Positions 9,735 through 18,664 of a stretch of 64,000 bases of DNA are shown here, piece by piece. The DNA lies in contig JABSSL010000023.1 in the NCBI GenBank assembly GCA_013214355.1, forward strand, positions 20,633-84,632, in the 5' to 3' direction. Below the pieces are notes generated by a model, which saw nothing but the letters and a program-made list of their open reading frames with translations, did no database searches and had not been told where the DNA came from. The translations under genes were made by a program, and so were the position numbers. This DNA comes from Saprospiraceae bacterium (GTDB lineage: Bacteria > Bacteroidota > Bacteroidia > Chitinophagales > Saprospiraceae). The stretch's first letter is position 1. Each line of letters opens with the position of its first letter.

Positions 9735-9763
9735 CCCTATGAGCTGAAGGGCAGCTCATAGGG
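9735..9763 (-). promoter_or_regulatory. Hairpin between susC and susD
   Basis: A perfect 12-base inverted repeat (ccctatgagctg) with a 5-base loop lies between the susC stop and the susD start. No T run follows in the direction of transcription, so RNA processing or differential expression within the operon is more likely than full termination. Confidence 0.5.
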
Positions 9764-9776
9764 TAAGAGGAAACGT

Positions 9777-12700
9777 TTAAAAGTTTGCTTGAATGCCAAG
9801 AATAAAGGTTCTAGCCTGCGGCAATTGTCCCAGATCAATTCCAAAGGCATTGTTGAAGTTCGCCCCTTGGAATACACTGACTTCTGGGTCGTAACCTTCA
9901 TAATTGGTGAAGGTGAGCAGGTTTTGAGCGCTGATGTAGAAGCGCATACTACTGAGCCAGTCTGTATTGTTAGTGTTGAGCGTATAGCCCAGCGTGACAT
10001 TCTTGAGTCTAATGTAATCTCCATCGTCGATGAATCTGTCGGATGCTCTGGCATTTCGATTAGGGTCACCGGAGATGGCTCTCGGTACATCTGTATTGGT
10101 ATTGGTTGGCGTCCATCTGTTTAGCAGTACATCTTCTCCATTGAATACTCGAGTCATCCCCTGTGTCCAGTAGGCGTAGGCTTTGAAGATCTTATTTCCA
10201 CCAACACCTTGCAGAAAGATCGAAAGATCAAAGTTTTGGTACTCAAAGTTCCCTGTCAAACCAAAAGTATAGGTAGGTATAGGGGAGCCAAGATTGGTTC
10301 GATCATTCGCATCGATTACACCATCTGGTCCGGTAGGATTGCCATTTTCATCATCCGGTCCAGCGATATCCATGAATTTGATATCTCCAGGAGCTGCACC
10401 ATTTTGAGCGGCAATTCCGTCCTTTAGCGATCCATCTGCATTGAAATCATCCTCTTGGAATAAGCGATCAACTTTCCAGCCCTGGAAGAAGTAGATCGCT
10501 TGTCCTTCTTCTACTCTAGTTAGAATGTCTCCTTGCCAGTTGCGTCCATTGATGGGGTTTCCTGTGCCAAGTGAAAGCACCTCATTGTCTTGGGTGGCAA
10601 AATTGGCATCAATGCCCCACTTGAAGGCTTTCTTGCGGTTTTGCACCCCAAGCGTGAATTCTAGACCTGTACTTTCAATGTCGCCAGCATTCACCCGTAC
10701 ATTTCTATCCAATCCTAAAGAAGAGGCTAGGGGCACAGAAAGGAGAATATCTTCGGTGGTATTGACAAAGTATTCCGCACTTAGCGTGATTGCGTCTTCA
10801 AATAGTCCCAGGTCAAATCCAATATTGGTCATAGTGGTTGTTTCCCATTTCAGCGCCTCATTGGCTAAGCCTGGAATGGTTGAGCCAATTACTTGACCAC
10901 TGCCTGGGCCAAAGTTGTAAGTGAATCCAGTTCTGACAGTCGGCTGATACTCGTAGCGGCCCAAGGCATTATTGTTGCCGGTTCTACCCCAACTCGCTCG
11001 TAGTTTAAGATTACTAATATCATTTATGGTATTCAAGAAGGGCTCTCTAGCCATATTCCAGCCGATGGATACAGATGGGAAAATACCCCACTTATTATTG
11101 GGCCCAAACCTTGAGTATCCATCTCTTCGAATGGCAGCTTGTAAGAGGTATTTGCCTTCGTAATCGTAGTTTAATCGCCCGAAATAAGAAACCAAGCCAT
11201 CTTTGAAGGTGCCACCATTTACCACGTCATTATCTACTGCGCCAGGGGTCTGGAGATCATTAGTCAGCTCATTTATACCAGCGCCTCCAAGCGTTTCAGT
11301 AGTGAAATCTTGTACTTCATATCCTGCGATCACACCAAGATTATGACTGCCAAAAGAAGTATTGTAGCTCAGGGTGTTGGTCCAGAGTGGAGAAAAGAAA
11401 GTAGTACGGTTCTCATTCAATTCAGCAAAGGGGCGATTGTGGAATTCTCCGTCAAAAAAAGCGGGACTGAAGCTGAAGTTCCGCCCAAAGGCCAGGTCCA
11501 TTCCAATGGAGGTTCTAAAATGTAGATTTTTAATGATTTCTACATCTGCAAATACACTACCCAGTGCTTTTAAGGTGCGAGAGTTGTTGTCACTCAATAG
11601 TAATACGCGCAGTGGATTCTCTGCATCATTATTATCGATCTGATCCGGGCCATTGAAGCCTCCTAAATTGCCTTCTTCGCGAGGATCTAGATAGGGAGCA
11701 AACTTTGTGACGTGCTCGAAAATACCACGCCCTCCAGAGTTAATGACGTTCGTGCTCTCGGTGAAGCTCATCACCAGGGTTTGTCCTACTTTGACTTTTC
11801 CCCAAAGGAAGTAGTCGGAGTTAAGTCGAACGGAATATCGTTCAAAGTCATTATTCAAGACAATCCCTTGCTGATTCATATAGTTCAGCGAGAATAGATA
11901 GTTACTCGTTTCTGTACCACCAGATATTCCTAAGCTGTAGTTCATAATCGGAGAGCTGCGGAACACTTCATCCTGATAGTCGATATCTGTATTTCGAATG
12001 CTTGCATCGCTGAATCGAGGTGGAACAGGCAGACCACCATTGGTCTGCTGCTCTGTCATAATATCTATATAATTATCGGTGTTGAGTAGGTCGAGGCGAT
12101 TGGCCATACTTTGCGTACCGATGTAGGCATCAAAGCTCAGCTTCGGGGCTCCGGATTTACCGCGCTTGGTCGTGACGAGGATCACACCACCCGCTGCTCG
12201 GGAACCATATATCGCTGCTGCAGAGGCATCTTTAAGCACTTCAATGGATTCGACATCATTTGGATTAATGGCATTCAAACCGCCAGCAGGGATTCCATCG
12301 ATAACGATGAGTGGATTGTTGGTATTAGGAGAAGTCAGTCCTCGAATTCGGATGACTGGATCTTGCCCGGGGGCACCTTGGTTGGTAACTACTAGCCCCG
12401 CTGAACGACCTTGTACAGCTTGTGTAGCGCTAACTACGGGCATAGTGTTAATTTCGTCACTGCTGATTTTATCAATAGCGGAGGTGACGGTTCCTCTTCC
12501 CTGCGTACCATAACCAACTACAATCACTTCATCCAGCGCGGCGACATCTTCTGCCAATTCAACATCAAAGCGAGTTTGATTAGCAATGCCAACTTCGCGC
12601 GTAATGTAGCCAGTGTAAGAAATGACGAGTACCGAGGCGTCATCAGGTACTGCTAAACGGAAACTACCATCCACGTCGGAGACCGTCCCAATACTCGTGC

Positions 12701-13259
12701 CTTTTACCACAATATTGGCGCCGATAAGTGGGTCCCCTGCTTGATCCTTGATGAAACCGGTCAAGATCTTTTCGGCCTTCAGCTTTTTGATCGTTTGGAG
12801 GATCGTTTCAAAATCTTGTTGAGGCTTATTCTTTTGCTTACGTTGTAGACTGAGGGTACCACTTTGCTCTAGCTTCTCTATCTGTTTCAGCTTGCGCTTC
12901 ATCTTACGCATCTTCTTTTGTCCCTTCTTGTTGTCTTTGTAAATGACATAGTACTTGTTGCTGAGTAGTTCGTAGCCGAGTCCAGTCCTGGACATGACAA
13001 TATTGATGGCATTGTCTAAATCCTTGGCTTCAGATAGCTCAAATTTGACCTTGATCCCTTTGAGTAATTCAGCATCGTAGGTGAAGAAGACCTGGTACTT
13101 CTCACTGATTTCTTCTAGAACTTCAGTGATGGGTCTTGCTTCAGGCTGAAGAGAAGCAGGTGTTGGTGCGGCATAGACAGAAATAGGTGGTGTAGCTAGG
13201 CATATTAGCATGAAAGCCAATAAGGTAAGTAGCCAGCCTGTTGGTCGAATTTGCTTCAT
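9777..13259 (-). CDS. SusC/RagA-family TonB-dependent transporter with STN signalling domain
   Basis: This is an outer-membrane beta-barrel transporter (1160 residues). After the signal peptide, residues ~38-107 form an STN domain, the periplasmic module that contacts a FecR anti-sigma factor. Next comes an unusual lysine-rich linker (~108-167), a carboxypeptidase-like regulatory domain (GANIVVKGTSIGTVSDVDGSF), a TonB box region (DEVIVVGYGTQ), the plug (QGRSAGLVVTNQGAPGQDPVIRIRG) and the barrel, which ends in the expected aromatic residue (GIQANF). With the sigma factor and FecR genes upstream it completes a trans-envelope switch in which substrate binding outside activates the sigma factor inside. 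Substrate unknown. Confidence 0.96.
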   Translation of the reverse strand: MKQIRPTGWLLTLLAFMLICLATPPISVYAAPTPASLQPEARPITEVLEEISEKYQVFFTYDAELLKGIKVKFELSEAKDLDNAINIVMSRTGLGYELLSNKYYVIYKDNKKGQKKMRKMKRKLKQIEKLEQSGTLSLQRKQKNKPQQDFETILQTIKKLKAEKILTGFIKDQAGDPLIGANIVVKGTSIGTVSDVDGSFRLAVPDDASVLVISYTGYITREVGIANQTRFDVELAEDVAALDEVIVVGYGTQGRGTVTSAIDKISSDEINTMPVVSATQAVQGRSAGLVVTNQGAPGQDPVIRIRGLTSPNTNNPLIVIDGIPAGGLNAINPNDVESIEVLKDASAAAIYGSRAAGGVILVTTKRGKSGAPKLSFDAYIGTQSMANRLDLLNTDNYIDIMTEQQTNGGLPVPPRFSDASIRNTDIDYQDEVFRSSPIMNYSLGISGGTETSNYLFSLNYMNQQGIVLNNDFERYSVRLNSDYFLWGKVKVGQTLVMSFTESTNVINSGGRGIFEHVTKFAPYLDPREEGNLGGFNGPDQIDNNDAENPLRVLLLSDNNSRTLKALGSVFADVEIIKNLHFRTSIGMDLAFGRNFSFSPAFFDGEFHNRPFAELNENRTTFFSPLWTNTLSYNTSFGSHNLGVIAGYEVQDFTTETLGGAGINELTNDLQTPGAVDNDVVNGGTFKDGLVSYFGRLNYDYEGKYLLQAAIRRDGYSRFGPNNKWGIFPSVSIGWNMAREPFLNTINDISNLKLRASWGRTGNNNALGRYEYQPTVRTGFTYNFGPGSGQVIGSTIPGLANEALKWETTTMTNIGFDLGLFEDAITLSAEYFVNTTEDILLSVPLASSLGLDRNVRVNAGDIESTGLEFTLGVQNRKKAFKWGIDANFATQDNEVLSLGTGNPINGRNWQGDILTRVEEGQAIYFFQGWKVDRLFQEDDFNADGSLKDGIAAQNGAAPGDIKFMDIAGPDDENGNPTGPDGVIDANDRTNLGSPIPTYTFGLTGNFEYQNFDLSIFLQGVGGNKIFKAYAYWTQGMTRVFNGEDVLLNRWTPTNTNTDVPRAISGDPNRNARASDRFIDDGDYIRLKNVTLGYTLNTNNTDWLSSMRFYISAQNLLTFTNYEGYDPEVSVFQGANFNNAFGIDLGQLPQARTFILGIQANF

Positions 13260-13399
13260 AAATCTATGTTATTAATAAGTGAGTCTCATCTTTACAGATA
13301 CTAGTTTCACCGCTGAAATAGGCATCGTATGGCCCATTCAGGAAAAATAAAGTCTCTGTTCTAAATGTTTAACTGTTGCGTTAAGTATGGCTGAGTGTT

Positions 13400-13421
13400 G
13401 GTTCCCCGGATTCAGGGAACC
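13400..13421 (-). terminator. Hairpin downstream of fecR-like gene (second)
   Basis: The inverted repeat ggttccc / gggaacc with an 8-base loop lies about 40 bases beyond the FecR stop and upstream of susC. It may back up the first hairpin or limit read-through into susC. Confidence 0.4.
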
Positions 13422-13434
13422 CTCCAACTTTAGG

Positions 13435-13456
13435 GTCAATAAACGCCTTTATTGAC
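13435..13456 (-). terminator. Hairpin immediately after fecR-like gene
   Basis: A perfect 9-base inverted repeat (gtcaataaa, loop cgcc) lies 5 bases after the FecR stop. With the second hairpin it suggests that susCD is transcribed from its own promoter rather than mainly by read-through. Confidence 0.5.
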
Positions 13457-13461
13457 GTTGA

Positions 13462-14463
13462 CTAGTAGACTATCAACTGATTTTCGTTTTGTTCGATTTC
13501 AATATCCAGTGCAAGTTCAAAGGCTTTGATGCAAGTCTCCAAGTCAATTGTTGGTACGCCAGTGGTGATTTTTCGTTTTGCAGTTGATTCACTCTTGAAT
13601 ACTGCTTTGACGCCGTATGTATTTTCAATTTTCTTCATCGCCTCTTCGAGGCTAATATCATCAAACATTAGTGTTCCATCTTTCCAAGAAGTATGTAGGG
13701 CCGAGCGAACGGACTGTTTGGATTCCAGTACCTGATCGATCCGAGCTGAATAGCTGATTAGGTCTCCTGGATTCATCGTCTTTTCGGTCCCATTTTTCAG
13801 TTTCAACTTTACCTTACCTTCTTCCAGCACAACCTGAGTCTTAGCAGCATGGCTATTGACGTTGAAGGCCGTACCCAATACTTCCACCACCAGATCATTG
13901 GTGTGTACTCGGAACTTTGCCCCCGTTTCAGGTTTCTTCTTTACCTTAAAGAAGGCTTCTCCCTCTACCCAAACCTCTCGGGTATTATTGGAATACCATC
14001 GAAGGCTTGAGTTGGCATTGAGTGCCACGGCTGTCCCATCGGATAACTTGATATCAATCTGTTCGCCAAAGGCTGTCTCATAGTAGATTTCCTTGCCCTT
14101 GTTCATACTTTGGAAGACCAGGTATGAGGCGATTAAGACGAGGAAGCTAGCGGCAATGCTCAGCCATCTCCTTCTCGTTTTTTGTTTTTGTTGGGTTAGA
14201 ACTGCTTCATCTAGGTTTTTATCAATTCGCTGATTGAGCAAGTGGAGAGCGTTCTCAACATCTGATTGAGGCAGCTGTTTTGGGTTAAATAAAATCCCGC
14301 TGATCATGATGGCAGCTTCATGTGCCAATTCACGTTTTCCAGGGTTGTTGGCGAGCCACTGGTCCCAATACTCAATATCTTCTGGCCGGGTGCGATTGAC
14401 CCAATTAACGAAAGATTCATCCTGTAAAAAGTCCTCAATCTGAAAGTAATTGTCTTTTTCCAT
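13462..14463 (-). CDS. FecR-family anti-sigma factor
   Basis: This is an inner-membrane anti-sigma regulator (333 residues). Residues 1-90 are the cytoplasmic sigma-binding part, with the frequent motif YWDQWLANNPGKRELAHEA. One membrane helix follows (WLSIAASFLVLIASYLVF, ~120-140). The periplasmic FecR domain is visible in the patterns GEQIDIKLSDGTAVALNANSS and WVEGEAFFKV. The C-terminal DUF4974 region contains GTLMFDDISLEEAMKKIENTYGV and would meet the STN domain of the SusC next door. The gene lies between the sigma factor gene and susC, all on the minus strand. Confidence 0.95.
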   Translation of the reverse strand: MEKDNYFQIEDFLQDESFVNWVNRTRPEDIEYWDQWLANNPGKRELAHEAAIMISGILFNPKQLPQSDVENALHLLNQRIDKNLDEAVLTQQKQKTRRRWLSIAASFLVLIASYLVFQSMNKGKEIYYETAFGEQIDIKLSDGTAVALNANSSLRWYSNNTREVWVEGEAFFKVKKKPETGAKFRVHTNDLVVEVLGTAFNVNSHAAKTQVVLEEGKVKLKLKNGTEKTMNPGDLISYSARIDQVLESKQSVRSALHTSWKDGTLMFDDISLEEAMKKIENTYGVKAVFKSESTAKRKITTGVPTIDLETCIKAFELALDIEIEQNENQLIVY

Positions 14464-14571
14464 CAGTCGTTTAATCGGAATAGGTTTTGCTTGTAAATGG
14501 CCTATTTGTAATCACGTTCAACCTAATAGACCGGGATTTTAGGTTTTATAACCTCTTTTCGATCAAAAAAT

Positions 14572-15183
14572 TTAAGAAAAGCTCCAAAGGGCTAAGAAAA
14601 GTAGGGAAAAGAAAGCTACAATGCGTTTTAATTTGGCATCCTTTCGTAGCGTTTTGATCGCCTTGTGTAGCGTGTTGGCGGTACCCTGATAGGTAATAGA
14701 AAGTACTTCGGCAATTTCCGAAATACTAAGGTTGTTATAATAGCGCAGGTAGATTACTTCTCTTTGTCGGTTCGGAAGATGGTGCAACATTTCCAGCAAT
14801 ACTTCCTTTTGGAAAGCCTCTACCTCCTGCTTGCTGATGATCTCATCTGCCGAGAAATGGATGTTGGGCTGCCATTGAGCCTCTTGATTTTTGAGCTTAT
14901 TCTGTTTTCGTGATTTTTCGATTTGTCGAAGCAGTTGTCTTCGGTAAGCTTTAAATAGATAGGGTTTGATATTTTCTAGGTTGGCTAGCTGTTCTCTGTT
15001 GTCGTATAGATGAAGAAAGAAACTTTGGAGACTGTCTTCAATAAAGGAGATGTCACCATAGATTTTTAATCCATAATGGTAAAGTGGAGCGTAGTAGCTC
15101 CTGAACAAATTATCCAGTGCTTCTCGGCTGCCGTTCTTGAAGGCAATCCATAATGCTCTATCGGAATGGAAGGCTATGGCCAT
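14572..15183 (-). CDS. ECF RNA polymerase sigma factor
   Basis: This sigma-70 family extracytoplasmic-function factor (203 residues) is expected to direct transcription of susCD. Region 2 is visible as LFRSYYAPLYHYGLKIYGD followed by IEDSLQSFFLHLYDN. Region 4 carries the helix-turn-helix LSISEIAEVLSITYQGTANTLH after LPNRQREVIYLRYY. I chose the ATG at 15183 (MAIAFHSDRALWIAFKNGS), the usual start relative to region 2. An upstream start at 15234 would add 17 residues and cannot be excluded. The C-terminus has a short hydrophobic tail (IVAFFSLLFLALWSF), which is unusual for a sigma factor and may anchor it to the membrane. Confidence 0.92.
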   Translation of the reverse strand: MAIAFHSDRALWIAFKNGSREALDNLFRSYYAPLYHYGLKIYGDISFIEDSLQSFFLHLYDNREQLANLENIKPYLFKAYRRQLLRQIEKSRKQNKLKNQEAQWQPNIHFSADEIISKQEVEAFQKEVLLEMLHHLPNRQREVIYLRYYNNLSISEIAEVLSITYQGTANTLHKAIKTLRKDAKLKRIVAFFSLLFLALWSFS

Positions 15184-15262
15184 GTTTCTGGTTAAATGCA
15201 AGGAAATAATACCGAAGTATTCCTGCGCTCTCAAGAAAAATAGGTAGCGCCTCTATGCGTAC

Positions 15263-15292
15263 TTTCCTGTGCTGTCCTGCGCTTTCCTGTCT
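15263..15292. repeat. Three tandem 10-base repeats between divergent regulators
   Basis: The sequence reads tttcctgtgc, tgtcctgcgc, tttcctgtct. These are three near-copies, one helical turn each, between the divergent sigma factor and GntR genes. A protein binding site is possible. Confidence 0.4.
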
Positions 15293-15369
15293 TTTTTTAA
15301 AATTCTTGCCTTAAAAGGGTTATATCCACTGATAATTTGGGTCTATAAGGAATAAAAAAAATATTTGGT

Positions 15370-16398
15370 ATGATTTCTTTTCCAAAGATCAATAAAAATT
15401 CTGGTACACCCAAGTATATACAAGTGACGGACTTCCTGCTTAAAGGAATCCAAACCCGCTCCATTGTCAACGGAGAACAGCTGCCTTCTTTGAATATGCT
15501 TTGCAATCATTTGGATATTTCTAAGGATACTGCTGAAAAAGCTTATCGCCATCTAAAGGAAAAAGAATTGATCAATGCGGTCCCCGGAAAAGGATATTTC
15601 ATTAAGTCAGTCCGACCGTCTAGTCACCTGCATGTATTCTTACTAGTAAATCAGCTAAGCGAATGCAAACGAGAAACTTACGAGCATTTTGCAAGGGCAT
15701 TAGGACCAGGCGTGAAGATAGATCTACAGGTATATCATAATGACTTTCAGTGCTTCGAAAAGTGCTTGGAGCAGCTGACGCCTAATTACTCTCACTACGT
15801 GATCACCACCCACTTTGATCGCAAGACCTACGCTGATCAATTTCGCTTGCAGCAGTTATTGAATAGCCTCCCTAAGGATAAACTCATTTTGCTGGATAAG
15901 AAGGTGGAGGGGATTAAAGGCGCCTACAATTCTATTTATCAGAATTTTGAAAAGGATATCTATCAAGGCCTGAAAAGTGCGGCAGACTTATTGGAAAAAT
16001 ATCAGGTGTTGAAGCTTATTTTTCCGGCCTACTCCTATCAAGCACGTGAGATTATCAATGGTTTTCAAAACTTCTGTCTGGAATTTGGATATCGAGGTAA
16101 ATTGGTTCCTAAGGTGGCTAAGGATCAGATGGAAAAAGGAGATGTTTACATCTCTCTCTTGGAAGAGGATTTAGTCTCTGTGGTGCAAAGAATCAAAACT
16201 TCAGAATTTGAGGTTGGTAAAGAGGTAGGCTTGATTTCTTATCATGATAGTCCACTCAAAAGTGTATTACTCGATGGCATTACGGTGTTTACCACTGACT
16301 TTGCCGCCCTTGGCACCACCGCAGCGGAATTGGTACTAGCTAAGAAGTCGGGGCATTTTGAAAACCCATTCCGTTTGATCGTAAGAAACTCCTTGTAA
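15370..16398 (+). CDS. GntR-family regulator with LacI-like ligand-binding domain
   Basis: The protein is a 342-residue DNA-binding repressor or activator. Residues ~8-80 form a GntR winged helix-turn-helix (IQTRSIVNGEQLPSLNMLCNHLDISKDTAEKAYRHL, then PGKGYFI). The remainder resembles a type 1 periplasmic-binding-protein/LacI sensor domain (HVFLLVNQL near residue 90, ending in DGITVFTTDFAALGTTAAELVL). This fusion is common in Bacteroidota, often beside carbohydrate loci. It is divergent from the sigma factor gene and shares its promoter region, so it may respond to the substrate of the nearby SusCD system. That link is an inference. Confidence 0.88.
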   Translation: MISFPKINKNSGTPKYIQVTDFLLKGIQTRSIVNGEQLPSLNMLCNHLDISKDTAEKAYRHLKEKELINAVPGKGYFIKSVRPSSHLHVFLLVNQLSECKRETYEHFARALGPGVKIDLQVYHNDFQCFEKCLEQLTPNYSHYVITTHFDRKTYADQFRLQQLLNSLPKDKLILLDKKVEGIKGAYNSIYQNFEKDIYQGLKSAADLLEKYQVLKLIFPAYSYQAREIINGFQNFCLEFGYRGKLVPKVAKDQMEKGDVYISLLEEDLVSVVQRIKTSEFEVGKEVGLISYHDSPLKSVLLDGITVFTTDFAALGTTAAELVLAKKSGHFENPFRLIVRNSL

Positions 16399-16449
16399 AT
16401 GAGGTCGTTTGGGTAGATATGATCAGTCTATAGTTGATAAGACTTCGAC

Positions 16450-16489
16450 CCCTATCCGCTGCCAGGCTTTGGCCTAGCAGCGGATAGGG
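16450..16489. terminator. Bidirectional terminator hairpin
   Basis: A perfect 13-base outer stem (ccctatccgctgc) plus an inner aggc/gcct stem lies between the convergent GntR and VWA genes. There is no clear T run. Confidence 0.65.
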
Positions 16490-16515
16490 TAGAGCATGGA
16501 GAGCTTAATGTATTA

Positions 16516-18396
16516 CTACTCTAACTTACGGACCAGCGTTAAAAACTCTTGTCTGTAGCCAAGCTGGTCTTTGCCAGTAGCTGTACTGGCTAGCTGCTGA
16601 ATTTCCGCATAGGACCAATTGGCATAAGAGGAACCTTTTAGCAACAAGCCAAAGCCTGCTACCGAAGCGGCAAACCTAAAACTTTGTGAAGATTCAGACA
16701 GGGGTTTCACCTCCTTAAAAATGGGCATAGACAAAAGTTTACTTTTCTCTTCTTTTGGTGCTTTGAATCTTAGGTAGAGCATCCCTAATTCTTTGTTTGC
16801 GCTTGCTCTTTTTGTCACCATCTGGCGTTGATAAACGGAAGCTTCTCCAGGAGCCTTCCGAATTGATTTAGTGTGTAGTTCTAACTCATAAAGAGCGGTG
16901 ACACTATGCCCCGCACCTAGTTCTCCAGCGTCTTTTTGATCGTTATCAAAATCGGACTTGTCTAGTAAGCGATTTTCATAGCCAACCAGGCGGTAAGATT
17001 TTACCAGCGCGGGATTGAATTCCACTTGAATCTTGACATCCCTGGCAATAGTATATAGGGTGCCGGTCAAGGATTTCACAAATACCTTTCTCGCCTCGCT
17101 TAGGTTATCAATGTAGGCATAATTGCCATCTCCTCGATTGGAAAGTAACTCCAACTTATTGTCTTTTAAATTCTCCATTCCAAACCCCAAGACACTGAGA
17201 AAAACGCCTTGACCTGCCTTCGCACTAATTAATTCTTCTAAATCGCTTTCGCTAGATGAACCAACATTAAAGTCTCCATCTGTAGCAATGATGACCCGAT
17301 TATTTCCATCTTTCAGAAAGCTGGCTTGGGCCGTCTCATAGGCCAACTTGATACCTTCTCCGCCCGCTGTAGATCCCCCCGCCTCCAGGCGGTCCAAGGC
17401 ACTCAATATGGTATCTTTCTGATCTCCCGAGGTAGGCGGAAGAATAAGCCCGGCAGCCCCCGAGTACACGGCAATGCTGACTTGGTCCTGCGGTCGTAAT
17501 TGTTCTACCAGCAGTCTAAAGGCTTGCTTTACTAAAGGAAGCTTATTGGATGCATTCATAGAGCCAGAAACATCCAGAAGAAAAACAAGATTATTGGCTG
17601 GTGTTTCCTCCAAGGGGATCTCCTCTCCTTGAATGCCTATGTGGAGTAATTTGCGGTTTTCGTTCCACGGGCAATCGGAAACCTCCATGATGGTATTAAA
17701 GGGATCTTTTCCAGTAGGCCTTGGGTAGGCATAATCAAAGTAGTTGATCATTTCTTCAATCCGGATACTCCCCTTAGGAGGCTTATTCCCATTATTCAAG
17801 AATCTTCGGACGTTGCTGTAGGAGGCGTGATCGACATCGATAGAGAAGGTGGAAAAGGGTGCATCCCAAGGAGTTTGAGGGGATTGTTCCTCGGTGGCTC
17901 GGTATTCTTCTGTATTGTAAGGTTGCTGAGTCAATGGAACTCCTTGCTCAATTGGATCTGGGTAGATGCTTGCTGGGTTGAGATCATGTATATAGGACTG
18001 TGGGTTCCCTTTATTGCTAAGTCTTGATGGAATACCGGTGGCCACTATTGTCAGGTTTTCCTCGTAGGCAGTGGGGTCAAAGGAGACGATGGTGTCAAAA
18101 CCAATATTTAAAGGCTTTAGCTTGATGTTCAGACTGGTGTCTCCTAGGATTTCAATGGAGAAACGCTCGTAGTTGGGATGGGATACAACAATTCCCTTTT
18201 CCCCTGCGAATAACTCCAATGTAAAGGAACCATCAGTTTCAGTTAAGGTGCCCTGCTGTGTCTCATGAATGAGAATGTGTGCAGAAACCAGTGGCGCATT
18301 GGTGCGCTGATCGGAAACGGTGCCCTTGACGATAGCTTGACTTACACTACTATGGCAATACCATAGCAGTATTAGCAGCATGCAATACTTTTTCAT
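16516..18396 (-). CDS. VWA-domain protein of the YfbK type with carboxypeptidase-like N-terminal domain
   Basis: This is an exported protein (626 residues) with the signal peptide MKKYCMLLILLWYCHSSVSQ. Residues ~22-95 are a carboxypeptidase-like regulatory beta-sandwich (VKGTVSDQRTNAPL). A YfbK-type N-terminal region (FSTFSIDVDHASYSNVRRFLNNG) is followed by a von Willebrand A domain with an intact MIDAS metal site (DVSGSMN, later ATDGDFNVG). The C-terminal ~170 residues match DUF3520. VWA domains of this type bind a metal and mediate protein contacts, and no partner is known for this family. The gene stands alone. Confidence 0.9.
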   Translation of the reverse strand: MKKYCMLLILLWYCHSSVSQAIVKGTVSDQRTNAPLVSAHILIHETQQGTLTETDGSFTLELFAGEKGIVVSHPNYERFSIEILGDTSLNIKLKPLNIGFDTIVSFDPTAYEENLTIVATGIPSRLSNKGNPQSYIHDLNPASIYPDPIEQGVPLTQQPYNTEEYRATEEQSPQTPWDAPFSTFSIDVDHASYSNVRRFLNNGNKPPKGSIRIEEMINYFDYAYPRPTGKDPFNTIMEVSDCPWNENRKLLHIGIQGEEIPLEETPANNLVFLLDVSGSMNASNKLPLVKQAFRLLVEQLRPQDQVSIAVYSGAAGLILPPTSGDQKDTILSALDRLEAGGSTAGGEGIKLAYETAQASFLKDGNNRVIIATDGDFNVGSSSESDLEELISAKAGQGVFLSVLGFGMENLKDNKLELLSNRGDGNYAYIDNLSEARKVFVKSLTGTLYTIARDVKIQVEFNPALVKSYRLVGYENRLLDKSDFDNDQKDAGELGAGHSVTALYELELHTKSIRKAPGEASVYQRQMVTKRASANKELGMLYLRFKAPKEEKSKLLSMPIFKEVKPLSESSQSFRFAASVAGFGLLLKGSSYANWSYAEIQQLASTATGKDQLGYRQEFLTLVRKLE

Positions 18397-18664
18397 AAAG
18401 GTTAGTTTTAACAGATTCTGTAAAAGGAAAGGACGAAGAATGCTTTGAGTGAACGGGAGTAGTTTGCGCGTTTACCGGTCTGATAAACCGGGTTTACAGA
18501 TTTGTTGTTGAGAGCAGATATTCTTGCCTTTCCAAGCTAGTATATCATTCTAACGTAAAATGACGGAAAAGAAACACACCGTAGCCTTTTTTATGAAAAT
18601 CCCTGGTATCCAGCTTCCCCTTCCTCATAATATCCGTAATTTTCGGCCTGCTAAAAATATTGTC
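18397..18664. other. Intergenic region between divergent VWA and nuclease genes
   Basis: The region is 268 bases long. It contains a short inverted repeat (ccggt, 7 bases, accgg, near 18476-18492). I see no TAnnTTTG promoter box and no gene. The ORF-track extension of the nuclease into this stretch (18560) lacks a signal peptide and is rejected. Confidence 0.5.

Noticed and set aside
15184-15234. Upstream start for the ECF sigma factor
   Set aside because: It is possible, but adds 17 residues not typical of the family. The ATG at 15183 gives the usual start.
8126-15234. Polysaccharide utilisation locus
   Set aside because: SusC and SusD are present, but no glycosidase or sulfatase gene belongs to the operon. 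The sulfatase and DUF5060 genes are far away, so the substrate is not shown to be a glycan.
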